From positions 4,024-68,023 of the forward strand of contig JAEYWU010000067.1 in assembly GCA_023428785.1 (NCBI GenBank): a stretch of DNA of 64,000 bases, read 5' to 3'. The translations under genes and the position numbers were made by a program. Positions 54,762-63,920 of the stretch are shown here, one piece after another. Below the pieces are notes generated by a model. The model did no database searches and was not told the origin of the DNA. It worked only from the letters and a program-made list of their open reading frames with translations. Positions within the stretch are counted from its first letter, which is position 1. Every line of letters starts with the position of its first letter. The DNA comes from Pseudomonadota bacterium. GTDB taxonomy: Bacteria > Pseudomonadota > Alphaproteobacteria > Caulobacterales > Caulobacteraceae.

Positions 54762-55705
54762 CGGCTGATCGGCAGCGACAGGCCCAGCGCATGGGCCTCG
54801 TCGCCGGTCTCAATCCTGCGCTTGAATAGTTCCGCCGGACGGCCACCCGTGGCTGTCTCGATACGGCCTGTCCGCTCCACAAGTCCCGCGCGTTCGACGC
54901 CCCGGCGGAAGTTCTGCTTGTGCAGCGGCTGGCCGGTGACGGCTTCCACGGCCTTCTGGAGCTGTGACAGGGTGAACTCGTCGGGCATCAGGTCGAAGAT
55001 CACCGGGCGATACCGCAGTTTGCCGCGCAGCCGGCCCAGACCCGTTGCGAGGATCCGGCGGTGATCTGAGCGTAGCGGTGCGCCTATCATGGCCGCCTGT
55101 GGATGGGCTGGTCGGGAGCCGTCGCGACCGGACTCCACCGCGAGGCCCGCCTCGTACAACAGCTCGTAGCGTTCCAGCACCGGCTCATCGCGCCAGCCGG
55201 ACGGGTCTCTGAGGGCGAACAGGCGCTCGGCCCGCGCGCGGCGGTTCAAGTCGGCGCCGGCCCAGTCCGCCAGGGCGGGAGCGATCACCGCGTCGATCAC
55301 CGCAGGCCGGCCGCGCCGCCAGTCCTCATACGGAAAGAAGTCCCGCCACGGCCGCCAGGCGGCGCCCCTGGCAGCGACCACGCTGGCTGCGGCGGCCAGG
55401 GCCAGGTAGCCGACCGAGACGATGCGGCCGGCGTCCGCGTCGCCGGCCATCTCGGCCAGAGGCGTTTCGCGGCCCGCGTCCCCAAAGGTGTAGAGCTGCT
55501 CGACATAGCCCATCGTCAGGCCGGTCTGGGCCGTCACGAAATCCCTGAGCGCCAGTTCGAATGTCCGGTGGGCGTCCGCATCGAAGGGACCAGCCGGCAG
55601 ACCGGCCGGCGCCTCTCCGTCCTGAACGGTCAGGACCGCCGCCTCGCCCCGCATCGGGGCCATCGCCACGGCGGACAGTCCGATGGTGACGGGCGTGGCG
55701 CTCAT
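54758..55705 (-). CDS. NrtR-like regulator: Nudix-related N-domain with winged helix
   Basis: The 315-residue protein has an N-terminal Nudix-like fold (VAMAPMRGEAAVLTVQDG, FELALRDFVTAQTGLTMGYV) that lacks a good catalytic Nudix box, and a C-terminal winged helix with KLRYRPVIFDLMPDEFTLSQ, LQKAVEAVTGQPLHKQNFRR and GRPAELF. NrtR proteins repress NAD salvage genes and sense ADP-ribose. No NAD gene is adjacent, so the target is unproved. It lies 4 bases downstream of the HD hydrolase gene. Confidence 0.78.
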   Translation of the reverse strand: MSATPVTIGLSAVAMAPMRGEAAVLTVQDGEAPAGLPAGPFDADAHRTFELALRDFVTAQTGLTMGYVEQLYTFGDAGRETPLAEMAGDADAGRIVSVGYLALAAAASVVAARGAAWRPWRDFFPYEDWRRGRPAVIDAVIAPALADWAGADLNRRARAERLFALRDPSGWRDEPVLERYELLYEAGLAVESGRDGSRPAHPQAAMIGAPLRSDHRRILATGLGRLRGKLRYRPVIFDLMPDEFTLSQLQKAVEAVTGQPLHKQNFRRGVERAGLVERTGRIETATGGRPAELFKRRIETGDEAHALGLSLPISR

Positions 55706-55709
55706 AAGA

Positions 55710-56333
55710 TCAGAGCGCCTTCGACAGGGCTTCGAACCGCTCGATGTAGAGCGCCTGGGCCGCGGTCGGCGAGAGCGGGTTGATCCTGAGGTCGTATCCG
55801 ACCGGCGGCTTGCCGAAGAAGCCGAGCGACTCCTTCCTGGTGAAGCCGGCCAACTGGGTCGCCTCGAAATAGGCGCAGGCCCGGTCGGCCTGTTTGATCA
55901 GCGTCTTGATCGCCACAGGGTTCTTGGGTGGCAGGCCGAAGCGCAGATGGATCGCGGCCTCGAGCCGGGCCTCGAAGTCCTTGTAGTTGACCCCCAGCGC
56001 CGCCTTGAACGGCGAGATCATGTCGCCGATCACATATTCCGACGCGTCATGCAGCAGGGCGGCCAGGCGCCACTTCACGTCCAGATCCGGCTGGATGTAG
56101 GCGGTGATCTCTTCGACGACGCAGGAGTGCTGGGCCACCGAGAAGGCGTGTTCGCCGATCGTCTGGCCGTTCCAGCGCGCGACGCGCGCCAGGCCATGGG
56201 CGATGTCCTCGATCTCGATATCGAAGGGGGAGGGGTCGAGCAGGTCGAGCCGGCGACCCGACAGCATGCGCTGCCAAGCGCGCGGGGCTTCCTTGGGCTT
56301 TCGGGAAACAGTCTTGGGGCGGGTCTGGGCCAC
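55710..56333 (-). CDS. HD-domain hydrolase, YfbR-like
   Basis: The 207-residue protein has the HD signature: metal-binding H in ARWNGQTIGEHAFSVAQHS, HD in LAALLHDASEYVIGDMISPF and a later D. This matches the YfbR/HD family of 5'-nucleotidases. The start is GTG 56333. It is followed after 4 bases by the NrtR-like regulator, so the two are co-transcribed and may both serve nucleotide metabolism. Confidence 0.88.
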   Translation of the reverse strand: MAQTRPKTVSRKPKEAPRAWQRMLSGRRLDLLDPSPFDIEIEDIAHGLARVARWNGQTIGEHAFSVAQHSCVVEEITAYIQPDLDVKWRLAALLHDASEYVIGDMISPFKAALGVNYKDFEARLEAAIHLRFGLPPKNPVAIKTLIKQADRACAYFEATQLAGFTRKESLGFFGKPPVGYDLRINPLSPTAAQALYIERFEALSKAL

Positions 56334-56442
56334 GCGTTCGGTATGCCTATATAGTCAAGTTGGAACTGCCCCCGGGAGCAGAGCTCTCGTTCGGGCGTTG
56401 CACTCCATAGAGCCAAGTCGGGCCATCAGGAAGGGAAAGCCA

Positions 56443-56811
56443 ATGTCGCTAAGCCGGATCGTCATGCGCCTCGCGCGCAACCCGGGCACCGAATTCGCCG
56501 ATGGCGACGATCACCGCGGCTATTCGCTGGTCGCGCCGCTGACCCCGGAGGGCCACATCGACGAGACGGCGTTCAAGGCCACCAAGGGCGAATGCACCGT
56601 GCGCCGTTTCGCGCCTGACGAGGACGCCCAGGAAGGCAAGCTGGCGCGCAGAGGTTCGAACTGGTTCTTCGACTATCAGGAGGGCGCCGACGACGACGAG
56701 GCTGTCCACCGGCTGGCCGAGCACCGCTTTGCAGTAGGCGAATATGTTTCGATCGCCGACGAGGACGGGCGGCTTCTGGCTTACAAGGTCACGGACCTTC
56801 AGCCCGCCTAG
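56443..56811 (+). CDS. Conserved small hypothetical protein (122 aa)
   Basis: The soluble acidic protein has [59 protein letters not shown] and [17 protein letters not shown]. It has no known domain that I can name. AAGGGAAAGC precedes the ATG at 56443. Its stop overlaps the ispDF stop inside a 16-base palindrome GCCCGCCTAGGCGGGC. Confidence 0.7.
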   Translation: MSLSRIVMRLARNPGTEFADGDDHRGYSLVAPLTPEGHIDETAFKATKGECTVRRFAPDEDAQEGKLARRGSNWFFDYQEGADDDEAVHRLAEHRFAVGEYVSIADEDGRLLAYKVTDLQPA

Positions 56812-57944
56812 GCGGGCGTCTCAACGCTGGCGGCGGCCTGGGCCGCGAGGCCTTCTTCACGGCCGGTGAAACCCAAGCCTTCCGTCGTGGTGGCCTTCAC
56901 GCTGACGCTGTCCAGCGGCAGGGCCAGGATGTCGGCGATGCGTTGACGCATCGCCTGACGATGCGGCTTCACCTTGGGCCGCTCGCCGATCAGGGTGACA
57001 TCGACATGGATGATCCGGCCGCCGCGCGCGACCACAAGGCCGGCTGCATGGGCCAGGAATCGGTCCGAGCTCGCGCCCTTCCATTGCGGATCGCTGGGCG
57101 GGAAATGGTCGCCGATATCGCCTTCGCCGATGGCGCCGAGGATGGCGTCGGTCAGGGCGTGCAGCCCGACATCGGCGTCGGAATGGCCGACCAGCCCGTG
57201 AGTATGGGGCACCTCGACGCCGCACAGCCAGACCGAGCCACCGGGACCCAGCCGGTGCACGTCATAGCCCGTGCCGACACGGGTCACGGTCTGGCGACCG
57301 ATCAGGGCCTCGGCCATGGCGAAATCCTCCGGGAAGGTCAGTTTCATCAGGCATGGATCGCCGGGGATCAGACTGACCTCGCCGCCGGCCGCCTCGACCA
57401 CGGCCAGATCGTCGGTGGGAGACTGGTCGCCCGACCAGCCCTCATAGGCCGCCTGAAGCGCGGCGGGTGCAAACGCCTGGGGTGTCTGGGCCCGCCACAG
57501 GCCGCTGCGGTCCACGGTGTGGCTGACACGGCCGTCGTCGGCGGCCTTAAGGGTATCGGCGACGGACAGGGCGGGCGCGGCCGCAGAAGCGGACGAAACG
57601 GCCTCCAGCAACCGTTCAATGACTGCTTTGGACACCAGCGGGCGTGCGGCGTCATGCACCAGAACCGGAAGCGCCGGATTGGCCAGGGCTAGGCCCGCGC
57701 GGACCGAATCCGCCCGCTCGGCGCCGCCGGAGACCGTCCGCCAGCCCTGAAGGCCTTCCAGCGCCTTGTCGGCGCGCGCCTCTTCGCCGGTGGGAATGAC
57801 CACGATTACGGCCTCGGCCCCGGCGTCGAGGAAGGCTTGGACCGACCAGCGCACGACCGGGCGGCCGCCCAGCGGACGCCATTGCTTGGGCCCGCCCGAG
57901 CGGGTTCCTGACCCGGCGGCGACGACGATGGCGGTGAAGCTCAT
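56808..57944 (-). CDS. ispDF: Bifunctional IspD/IspF enzyme
   Basis: The protein catalyses two MEP-pathway steps to isoprenoid precursors. IspD covers about residues 1-222: [16 protein letters not shown], then VHDAARPLV. IspF covers about 223-378: [19 protein letters not shown] with the metal-binding Dx[18 protein letters not shown] and the final [15 protein letters not shown]. The fusion is common in alphaproteobacteria. It diverges from dusB. Confidence 0.96.
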   Translation of the reverse strand: MSFTAIVVAAGSGTRSGGPKQWRPLGGRPVVRWSVQAFLDAGAEAVIVVIPTGEEARADKALEGLQGWRTVSGGAERADSVRAGLALANPALPVLVHDAARPLVSKAVIERLLEAVSSASAAAPALSVADTLKAADDGRVSHTVDRSGLWRAQTPQAFAPAALQAAYEGWSGDQSPTDDLAVVEAAGGEVSLIPGDPCLMKLTFPEDFAMAEALIGRQTVTRVGTGYDVHRLGPGGSVWLCGVEVPHTHGLVGHSDADVGLHALTDAILGAIGEGDIGDHFPPSDPQWKGASSDRFLAHAAGLVVARGGRIIHVDVTLIGERPKVKPHRQAMRQRIADILALPLDSVSVKATTTEGLGFTGREEGLAAQAAASVETPA

Positions 57945-57995
57945 GACCTCCCCTAGACTGGACGCGGACCGATTGGCGAGCGAAAAGCCGCCGCC

Positions 57996-59000
57996 ATGAC
58001 CGCGCCCCTGACAATCGGCGACGTGACGGTGCCCGGACGGGTGCTGACCGCGCCCATGACCGGCATCACCGACCTGCCATTCCGGCAGACCGCGGCTGAG
58101 CTCGGCGCGCCCTATGTCGCGACCGAGATGGTGGCTTCGGCCGAGCTGGCACGGGGCCGGCCCGATGTGGTGCGGCGCGCCGCCGTCGGCGAGGGGCTGG
58201 GTCTGACCGTAATCCAGCTGGTCGGCGCCAGGCCCGACATGATGGCTGAGGGCGCGCGCATGGCCGAGAAGGCCGGCGCCGACATTATCGATCTGAACTT
58301 CGGCTGCCCGGCCAAGGAGGTCACGGGGATCGCGTCGGGCTCGGCCCTTCTGCGTGATCTGGACCGGGCCTGCGCCATCCTCGAGGCGGTCGTCGGCGCG
58401 ACCTCACGGCCGGTGACCCTGAAGACCCGGCTGGGCTGGGACCATTCGAGCCTGAATGCGCCGGTGCTGGCCCGATGCGCAGAGGAGATCGGGGTCAAGA
58501 CTGTGACCATCCACGGCCGCACCCGCCAGCAGTTCTATTCAGACGCTGCCGACTGGGACGCGGTGAGGGCCGTGCGTGAGGCGATCGCCATTCCGCTGGT
58601 GGTCAATGGCGACATAGGCGATCCGGACACCGCGAAACGGGCCATGGAGCGGTCGGGCGCCGACGCGGTCATGCTGGGCCGGGGCGTGCAGGGCCGTCCG
58701 TGGATCGCCGGCGCGATCGAGCGGGGCCTGGCGGGGGAGGCTTTCGTCGAGCCCGATCTCGAGGCGCGTCTGGAGATCGTCATCCGCCACTTCCGCCGGT
58801 CGCTGGCCTTCTATGGCGAGCGCCTGGGGCTGAAGATGTTCCGCAAGCATCTCGGCTGGTACGTCGAGGGCTCGGACTATGATCCCGATCCGGCCGTGCG
58901 ACGCGTCGACAAGGCTCGCCTGTGTCGCCTGGAAGACCCGGCCGAGGTCGAGGCGGAACTCACCGCCCTGTGGAGGCCGTCGCGTCAGGCGGCTGCCTGA
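57996..59000 (+). CDS. dusB: tRNA-dihydrouridine synthase (DusB type)
   Basis: The enzyme reduces uridine to dihydrouridine in tRNA D-loops. The 334-residue protein has the Dus motifs [23 protein letters not shown], the catalytic cysteine in that loop, [21 protein letters not shown] and [12 protein letters not shown]. It is called nifR3 in many alphaproteobacteria. It is followed directly by ntrY; in Caulobacter ntrB and ntrC usually come between. Confidence 0.94.
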   Translation: MTAPLTIGDVTVPGRVLTAPMTGITDLPFRQTAAELGAPYVATEMVASAELARGRPDVVRRAAVGEGLGLTVIQLVGARPDMMAEGARMAEKAGADIIDLNFGCPAKEVTGIASGSALLRDLDRACAILEAVVGATSRPVTLKTRLGWDHSSLNAPVLARCAEEIGVKTVTIHGRTRQQFYSDAADWDAVRAVREAIAIPLVVNGDIGDPDTAKRAMERSGADAVMLGRGVQGRPWIAGAIERGLAGEAFVEPDLEARLEIVIRHFRRSLAFYGERLGLKMFRKHLGWYVEGSDYDPDPAVRRVDKARLCRLEDPAEVEAELTALWRPSRQAAA

Positions 59001-59041
59001 CACATTGCGGCAACAACACTGTTGATTTGAAACCACAGTCA

Positions 59042-59074
59042 GGCCATAGCCGAGGGATGCCTTCGGCTATGGCC
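59042..59074 (+). promoter_or_regulatory. Hairpin enclosing the likely ntrY start codon
   Basis: GGCCATAGCCGA pairs perfectly with TCGGCTATGGCC, and three further inner pairs (one G-T) leave only ATG (59057-59059) in the loop. That ATG is the likely ntrY start, and a second in-frame ATG (59069) lies in the right arm. The stem has no T-tract after it, so it looks more like translational control than termination. Confidence 0.6.
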
Positions 59075-61300
59075 AAGACCGAGCCTGTCGTCAGGCCCTC
59101 CGGCTGGGCCGGGCGGGCCCTGGGTTGGTTGACCGATCGCCGCGCGCGATACGTGTTTGGCAGCGTCTATGGGCTGGCCGCTCTGGTGACCGCCGCAGGT
59201 GTCTGGCTCGTGGCCTCGGCCCCGGCCACGGGCGAGGCGGGCGGCATCGTTTCGGCCAGCCGGCCGATCCTGATCGTTCTTCTGATCAACCTGTTGCTGA
59301 TCACGGCCCTGGCCGTGGCGGTCACCCTGCGGGTCTGGGCGCTGGTCCGCGAACAGGCGGACGATGCAGGCGCCCGTCTGCATCTCCGGTTCGTGGTCCT
59401 GTTCTCCGTCGTGGCCGTCGTACCGGCGGTTCTGGTCGCCCTGGTGTTCGGCGTGCTGGTGAACCGGGGCGTGGAGGGCTGGTTCAGCGCCAATGTCCGC
59501 TCCGCCGTCGAGAACTCCGCCGAGATCGGCGGCAGCTATGTGCGCGATGTCAGCGAGGAGCTGGAACAGGACCTGGTGACCATGGCCAGCGAGCTGGCCC
59601 GGCCCGAGGTAATGGCCCTGTTTCCGGATCGCCTCCGCTACAGCTCGGCGCTAGCGGGGATAGGTGAGTTCTTCGGTTATCCGGCCCTCTATGTGCTGGA
59701 CGGCGAGGGGCAGATCCTGGCGCGCGGCGAGCAGCCGGGAGCCCCAGCCTTCCTGGCCCCGCCCCCGGGAGACCTTTCGCTGGCGGCAGCGGGTGGTGAT
59801 GTGCCGCTGGCGGTCACCGAGAACCCGGACGTGATCCGCGCCCTTTATCCGCTCGACGGCTATGGCGACGCCTATCTCTATGTGCTGCGGCCGCTGCCCG
59901 AGGGGATGCTGGCCGGGTTGAACGAGGGCGCGCGCTCGATCCAGGCCTACCGCGAGGCCGAGGAGACGCGCGGACAACTGCAGGCGACCTTCCTGCTGTC
60001 GTATTTCGAGACCGCGCTCTTGGTGCTGGTCGGGGCGATCTGGCTGGGCCTGTCGGCGGCCTCGGCGATCTCGGCGCCGGTCGGGCGGCTGGTTCAGGCC
60101 GCGCACCGGGTCGCGTCGGGCGATCTGTCGGCCCGCGTCGAGGCTGAGAACGATCCCGGCGAGATCGCGGTGCTGTCACGCGCCTTCAACAAGATGACGG
60201 AGGATCTGGGGGCCCAGCAGTCGGCCCTGAAGGACGCCTCGACCGAGGCCCAGAACCGCTCGCGCTTCATTGAGACCGTGCTGTCGGGCGTCTCGGCCGG
60301 CGTGATCGGCCTGGACCGCAAGGGCCGCGTCTCGGCCATGAACGAGCAGGCGGCACGCCTGCTGGACCTGCGTCAGTCCGACGTCATGGGCAAGCCGATC
60401 GGCAAGGTGGCGCCCGAACTGGCGGCCCTGGCCCAGGCCGTGTCGGGCTCAGAAGAGGACATCGACGTCTCGCGCGACGCCGAGACACGCCGCCTGCGTG
60501 TGCGGGCTTCGGGCGGGGCGGCCGGCGAGGTGGTGCTGACCTTCGACGACATCACCCGCCTGATGACGGCCCAGAGAAACGCCGCCTGGCGCGACGTGGC
60601 GCGTCGCATCGCCCATGAGATCAAGAACCCGCTGACGCCGATCCAGCTGTCGGCCGAGCGGCTTCGCCGCAAGTACCGGCCAATGGTTCAGGACGACGTG
60701 GAGACCTTCGACCGCTGCACCGACACGATCGTGCGGCAGGTCGAGGACATCGGCCGGATGGTGGACGAGTTCTCGTCCTTCGCGCGGATGCCGGCGCCCA
60801 AGTTCGCTGAGGAAGACGCGGCTGAACTGCTGCGCGAGGCGATCTTCGCCCGGCGCGTCGGCTCGCCGGACGTGACAGTCGAACTGAGCGAGCCTCTGCC
60901 GGATGTGCGGCTGGTTTGCGACGGCCGCATGGTCGCCCAGGCGCTCACGAACGTGCTCAAAAACGGCGCGGAATCGGTCTCGGCCAAGCTCGCGGACGAT
61001 CCATCGAGCGGCGGACGGCTGAGGGCCTCGATCTCGCTCAGCGACGATGCCCTGACCTATGTGATCGAGGACGACGGCGTCGGACTGCCGACCCGCGACC
61101 GGGACCGGCTGGTCGAACCCTATGTCACCACGCGCGAGAAGGGTACGGGCCTGGGCCTGGCCATCGTCAAGCGCATCCTTGAGGACCACGGCGGCGATCT
61201 GGCGCTGGCCGACGCCGTGGACCTGAGCGGTGCGCGCGTGTGTCTGAGATTCCCCCGAAACGAACGGCCCGCGGGCCAAACGCAGGAAGAGGCAGCTTGA
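59057..61300 (+). CDS. ntrY: Nitrogen-regulation sensor histidine kinase NtrY
   Basis: The 747-residue protein has N-terminal membrane helices, a periplasmic or extracellular region, a HAMP domain (ASAISAPVGRLVQAAHRVAS), a PAS domain (VSAMNEQAARLLDLRQ), HisKA (VARRIAHEIKNPLTPIQLSA, with the conserved H) and HATPase_c (EDDGVGLPTRDRDRLVEPYV, TGLGLAIVKRILEDHGG). This matches NtrY, which phosphorylates NtrX. The start is ATG 59057 or 59069; both lie in a strong hairpin. ntrX starts 1 base after its stop. Confidence 0.93.
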   Translation: MPSAMAKTEPVVRPSGWAGRALGWLTDRRARYVFGSVYGLAALVTAAGVWLVASAPATGEAGGIVSASRPILIVLLINLLLITALAVAVTLRVWALVREQADDAGARLHLRFVVLFSVVAVVPAVLVALVFGVLVNRGVEGWFSANVRSAVENSAEIGGSYVRDVSEELEQDLVTMASELARPEVMALFPDRLRYSSALAGIGEFFGYPALYVLDGEGQILARGEQPGAPAFLAPPPGDLSLAAAGGDVPLAVTENPDVIRALYPLDGYGDAYLYVLRPLPEGMLAGLNEGARSIQAYREAEETRGQLQATFLLSYFETALLVLVGAIWLGLSAASAISAPVGRLVQAAHRVASGDLSARVEAENDPGEIAVLSRAFNKMTEDLGAQQSALKDASTEAQNRSRFIETVLSGVSAGVIGLDRKGRVSAMNEQAARLLDLRQSDVMGKPIGKVAPELAALAQAVSGSEEDIDVSRDAETRRLRVRASGGAAGEVVLTFDDITRLMTAQRNAAWRDVARRIAHEIKNPLTPIQLSAERLRRKYRPMVQDDVETFDRCTDTIVRQVEDIGRMVDEFSSFARMPAPKFAEEDAAELLREAIFARRVGSPDVTVELSEPLPDVRLVCDGRMVAQALTNVLKNGAESVSAKLADDPSSGGRLRASISLSDDALTYVIEDDGVGLPTRDRDRLVEPYVTTREKGTGLGLAIVKRILEDHGGDLALADAVDLSGARVCLRFPRNERPAGQTQEEAA

Positions 61301-61301
61301 T

Positions 61302-62717
61302 ATGAGCGGCAAGGCGAATGCGGACGTCCTGGTGGTCGATGACGAGGCGGACATCCGCGACCTGGTGTCCGGACTTTTGGAGGACGAGGGCTATTCGGTC
61401 CGGACGGCCTCGAACGCTGACATGGCGCTGGCCGCCATCAAGGCGCGCAAGCCGGCCCTGATGGTGCTGGACATCTGGATGCAGGGCGGGGGCATGGACG
61501 GGCTGGAACTGCTCGACATGGTCAAGGGGCTCGATCCGGACTTGCCGGTGATCATGATCTCGGGACACGGCAACATCGAAACCGCCGTCAGCGCGCTGCG
61601 GCGCGGGGCCTATGACTTCATCGAAAAGCCCTTCAAGTCCGACCGCTTGCTGGTGGTGGTGGACCGGGCGCTGGAACAGGCGACCCTCAAGCGTGAGAAC
61701 CGCATGCTGCGGGCGCGGGCGCTGGTGCCGGACGGCCTGATCGGCAAGTCGGCGGTGGCCCAACAGCTGCGCGCCACGGTCGGCAAGGTGGCCCCGGCCA
61801 ACAGCCGCATCCTCGTCTCGGGCCCGCCCGGATCGGGCAAGGAGCTGGTCGCGCGCCTGATCCACGACAACAGCCCGCGCTCGCGCAGCGAGTTCGTGGC
61901 CATCTCGGCCGCCGGGATGACGCCCGAGCGCCTGGACATCGAGCTGTTCGGCGAGGAAGGCGAGGGCGGTCGTCCGCGCAAGATCGGCGTATTCGAACGC
62001 GCCCACGGCGGGACGCTCTATCTCGACGAAGTCATCGACATGCCGCTGGAAAGCCAGAGCCGCATCCTGCGGGTGCTGGTCGAGCAGCGCTTCCGCCGGG
62101 TCGGCGGTGATCAGGACGTGCAGGTCGATGTGCGGGTGATTTCCTCGACCTCTAAGGACCCGCGCATCGAAATCGCAGACGGGCGTTTCCGCGAGGACCT
62201 GTTTCACCGTCTGAACGTCGTGCCGATCCGGGTGCCGGGTCTGTCGGAGCGGCGCGAGGACGTGCCGGAACTGGTGGAGCACTTCATCGCCACCATCGCT
62301 TCGGCGCAGGGGATGCCGCCGCGTCGCCTGGGCGATGACGCGATCGCCACGCTCCAGGTCCACGACTGGCCCGGCAACGTGCGCCAGCTGCGCAATAACA
62401 TCGAACGCCTGCTGATCCTGGCGACCGGCGATCCGTCCGAGCCGATCACCGCCGAGATGCTCCCCCAGGAAGTGGCCCAGGCCGGCCAGGCGGGCTCGAT
62501 GGGGCCCGAGCGGATTATCGCCTTGCCTCTGAGGGAAGCGCGCGAAGTCTTTGAACGGGAATATCTCTCAGCCCAGATCCTGCGGTTCGGCGGCAATATT
62601 TCGCGCACCGCCGCCTTCATCGGCATGGAGCGGTCGGCCCTGCACCGTAAACTCAAATCGCTGGGTGTGGCGCCCGCGCGCGGAGGTGAGGATGAGATCG
62701 AAGGCGAGGAGGGCTGA
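61302..62717 (+). CDS. ntrX: Nitrogen-regulation response regulator NtrX
   Basis: The 471-residue protein has a receiver (phospho-acceptor D57 in LMVLDIWM), a sigma-54-type AAA+ ATPase (Walker A GPPGSGKE, Walker B-like GGTLYLDEV, ERREDVPELVEHFI) and a C-terminal Fis-type helix-turn-helix (NISRTAAFIGMERSALHRKL). The GAFTGA loop that contacts sigma-54 is missing; ELFGEEGEGGRPRKIG stands in its place. NtrX proteins of this group therefore probably act as non-canonical regulators. It overlaps dat by one base. Confidence 0.94.
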   Translation: MSGKANADVLVVDDEADIRDLVSGLLEDEGYSVRTASNADMALAAIKARKPALMVLDIWMQGGGMDGLELLDMVKGLDPDLPVIMISGHGNIETAVSALRRGAYDFIEKPFKSDRLLVVVDRALEQATLKRENRMLRARALVPDGLIGKSAVAQQLRATVGKVAPANSRILVSGPPGSGKELVARLIHDNSPRSRSEFVAISAAGMTPERLDIELFGEEGEGGRPRKIGVFERAHGGTLYLDEVIDMPLESQSRILRVLVEQRFRRVGGDQDVQVDVRVISSTSKDPRIEIADGRFREDLFHRLNVVPIRVPGLSERREDVPELVEHFIATIASAQGMPPRRLGDDAIATLQVHDWPGNVRQLRNNIERLLILATGDPSEPITAEMLPQEVAQAGQAGSMGPERIIALPLREAREVFEREYLSAQILRFGGNISRTAAFIGMERSALHRKLKSLGVAPARGGEDEIEGEEG

Positions 62718-63580
62718 TGTCGCGCGTCGCCTACGTCAACGGCCGTTACGGTCCCAAGTCGGAAGCTGCTGTCCACATCGAGGACCGGGGCTATCAGTTC
62801 GCCGATGCCGTCTATGAGGTCTGGGGCGTCACCGACGGCCGGCTGATGGACTACGAGGGCCACATGGCCCGGCTGGAGCGCAGTCTGGATGAACTGCGCA
62901 TCGCCCACCCGATGAGCCGGGCGGCCCTGACCCAGGTGCTTCGCGAGACGGTCCGGCGGAACCGCGTTCGCAACGGCCTGGTCTATCTGCAGATCAGCCG
63001 CGGCACGGCGCCGCGCGACCACGCCTTTCCGTCCGCCGATACGCCGCCGTCCGTTGTGGTGACGGCCAAGTCCCTGAACCGGACCAAGGCCGAGGCCAAC
63101 GCCGCGAAGGGCATCACGGTGGTGACCCGCCCCGACAATCGCTGGGGCCGCTGCGACATCAAGACGGTCGGGCTCCTGCCCAATATCCTGGCCAAGCAGG
63201 AGGCGCTGGACGCCGGGGCAGGCGATGCCTGGTTGCTGGACGAGATGGGCCTCGTCACCGAGGGCACGGCGTCGAACGCCTGGATCGTGGACAAGGACGG
63301 CGTCCTGCGCACCCGCGACACCCAGGCCAACATCCTGCGCGGCATCACACGTGCGGCCATTGTGAAGCTGGCCGCCGAAGAAGGGCTGACCTTCGAGGAG
63401 CGCGGCTTCGGCGTCGACGAGGTCAAGTCGGCCCGCGAGGCCTTCTTCACCAACGCCTCGGGTTTTGCGACGCCGGTCGTCGCCATCGACGGCTCCAAGA
63501 TCGGTGACGGCAAGCCGGGGCGGGTCTCGCTGCGCCTGCGTGAACTTTACCTCGAAAGAACAGAGGCCGAAGCCGTCTAG
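62717..63580 (+). CDS. dat: D-amino-acid transaminase
   Basis: The 287-residue protein is a class IV aminotransferase of the D-alanine transaminase type: VHIEDRGYQFADAVYEVWGV, NGLVYLQISRGTAPRDHAFP, PLP lysine in CDIKTVGLLPNILAKQEA, and EGTASNAWIV. It makes D-glutamate/D-alanine for the cell wall. It lies between ntrX and hfq, as in Caulobacter relatives. Confidence 0.92.
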   Translation: MSRVAYVNGRYGPKSEAAVHIEDRGYQFADAVYEVWGVTDGRLMDYEGHMARLERSLDELRIAHPMSRAALTQVLRETVRRNRVRNGLVYLQISRGTAPRDHAFPSADTPPSVVVTAKSLNRTKAEANAAKGITVVTRPDNRWGRCDIKTVGLLPNILAKQEALDAGAGDAWLLDEMGLVTEGTASNAWIVDKDGVLRTRDTQANILRGITRAAIVKLAAEEGLTFEERGFGVDEVKSAREAFFTNASGFATPVVAIDGSKIGDGKPGRVSLRLRELYLERTEAEAV

Positions 63581-63668
63581 GGGCATTGCCCCGACCGCCG
63601 CTTGTCCCTAGCTTGGCTTTCGTGTGTGTGAGGCGGGGTGTCCGCCTCGATCGATCGGGAGAGCCGCC

Positions 63669-63920
63669 ATGTCCGGCGACAAAAAACAGAACCTGCAGGA
63701 CGCGTTCCTGAACAGTGTGCGCAAGACCCGCACCCCCCTGACCATCTTCCTCGTGAACGGCGTCAAGCTGCAGGGCGTGGTGACCTGGTTCGACAATTTC
63801 TGCGTGCTGTTGCGCCGCGACGGCCAGAGCCAGCTGGTCTACAAGCACGCCATTTCCACGATCATGCCTTCGGCGCCGGTTCAGCTGTACGAACCCGACG
63901 CCGACGATGAGGGTGCGTGA
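63669..63920 (+). CDS. hfq: RNA chaperone Hfq
   Basis: The 83-residue protein has the Sm1 motif [20 protein letters not shown], Sm2 [10 protein letters not shown], and the N-terminal [12 protein letters not shown] with the conserved Gln. Hfq binds sRNAs and mRNAs and sits between dat and the gene that is often hflX. The ATG at 63669 gives the usual N-terminus. It overlaps the next start by GTGA. Confidence 0.97.
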   Translation: MSGDKKQNLQDAFLNSVRKTRTPLTIFLVNGVKLQGVVTWFDNFCVLLRRDGQSQLVYKHAISTIMPSAPVQLYEPDADDEGA

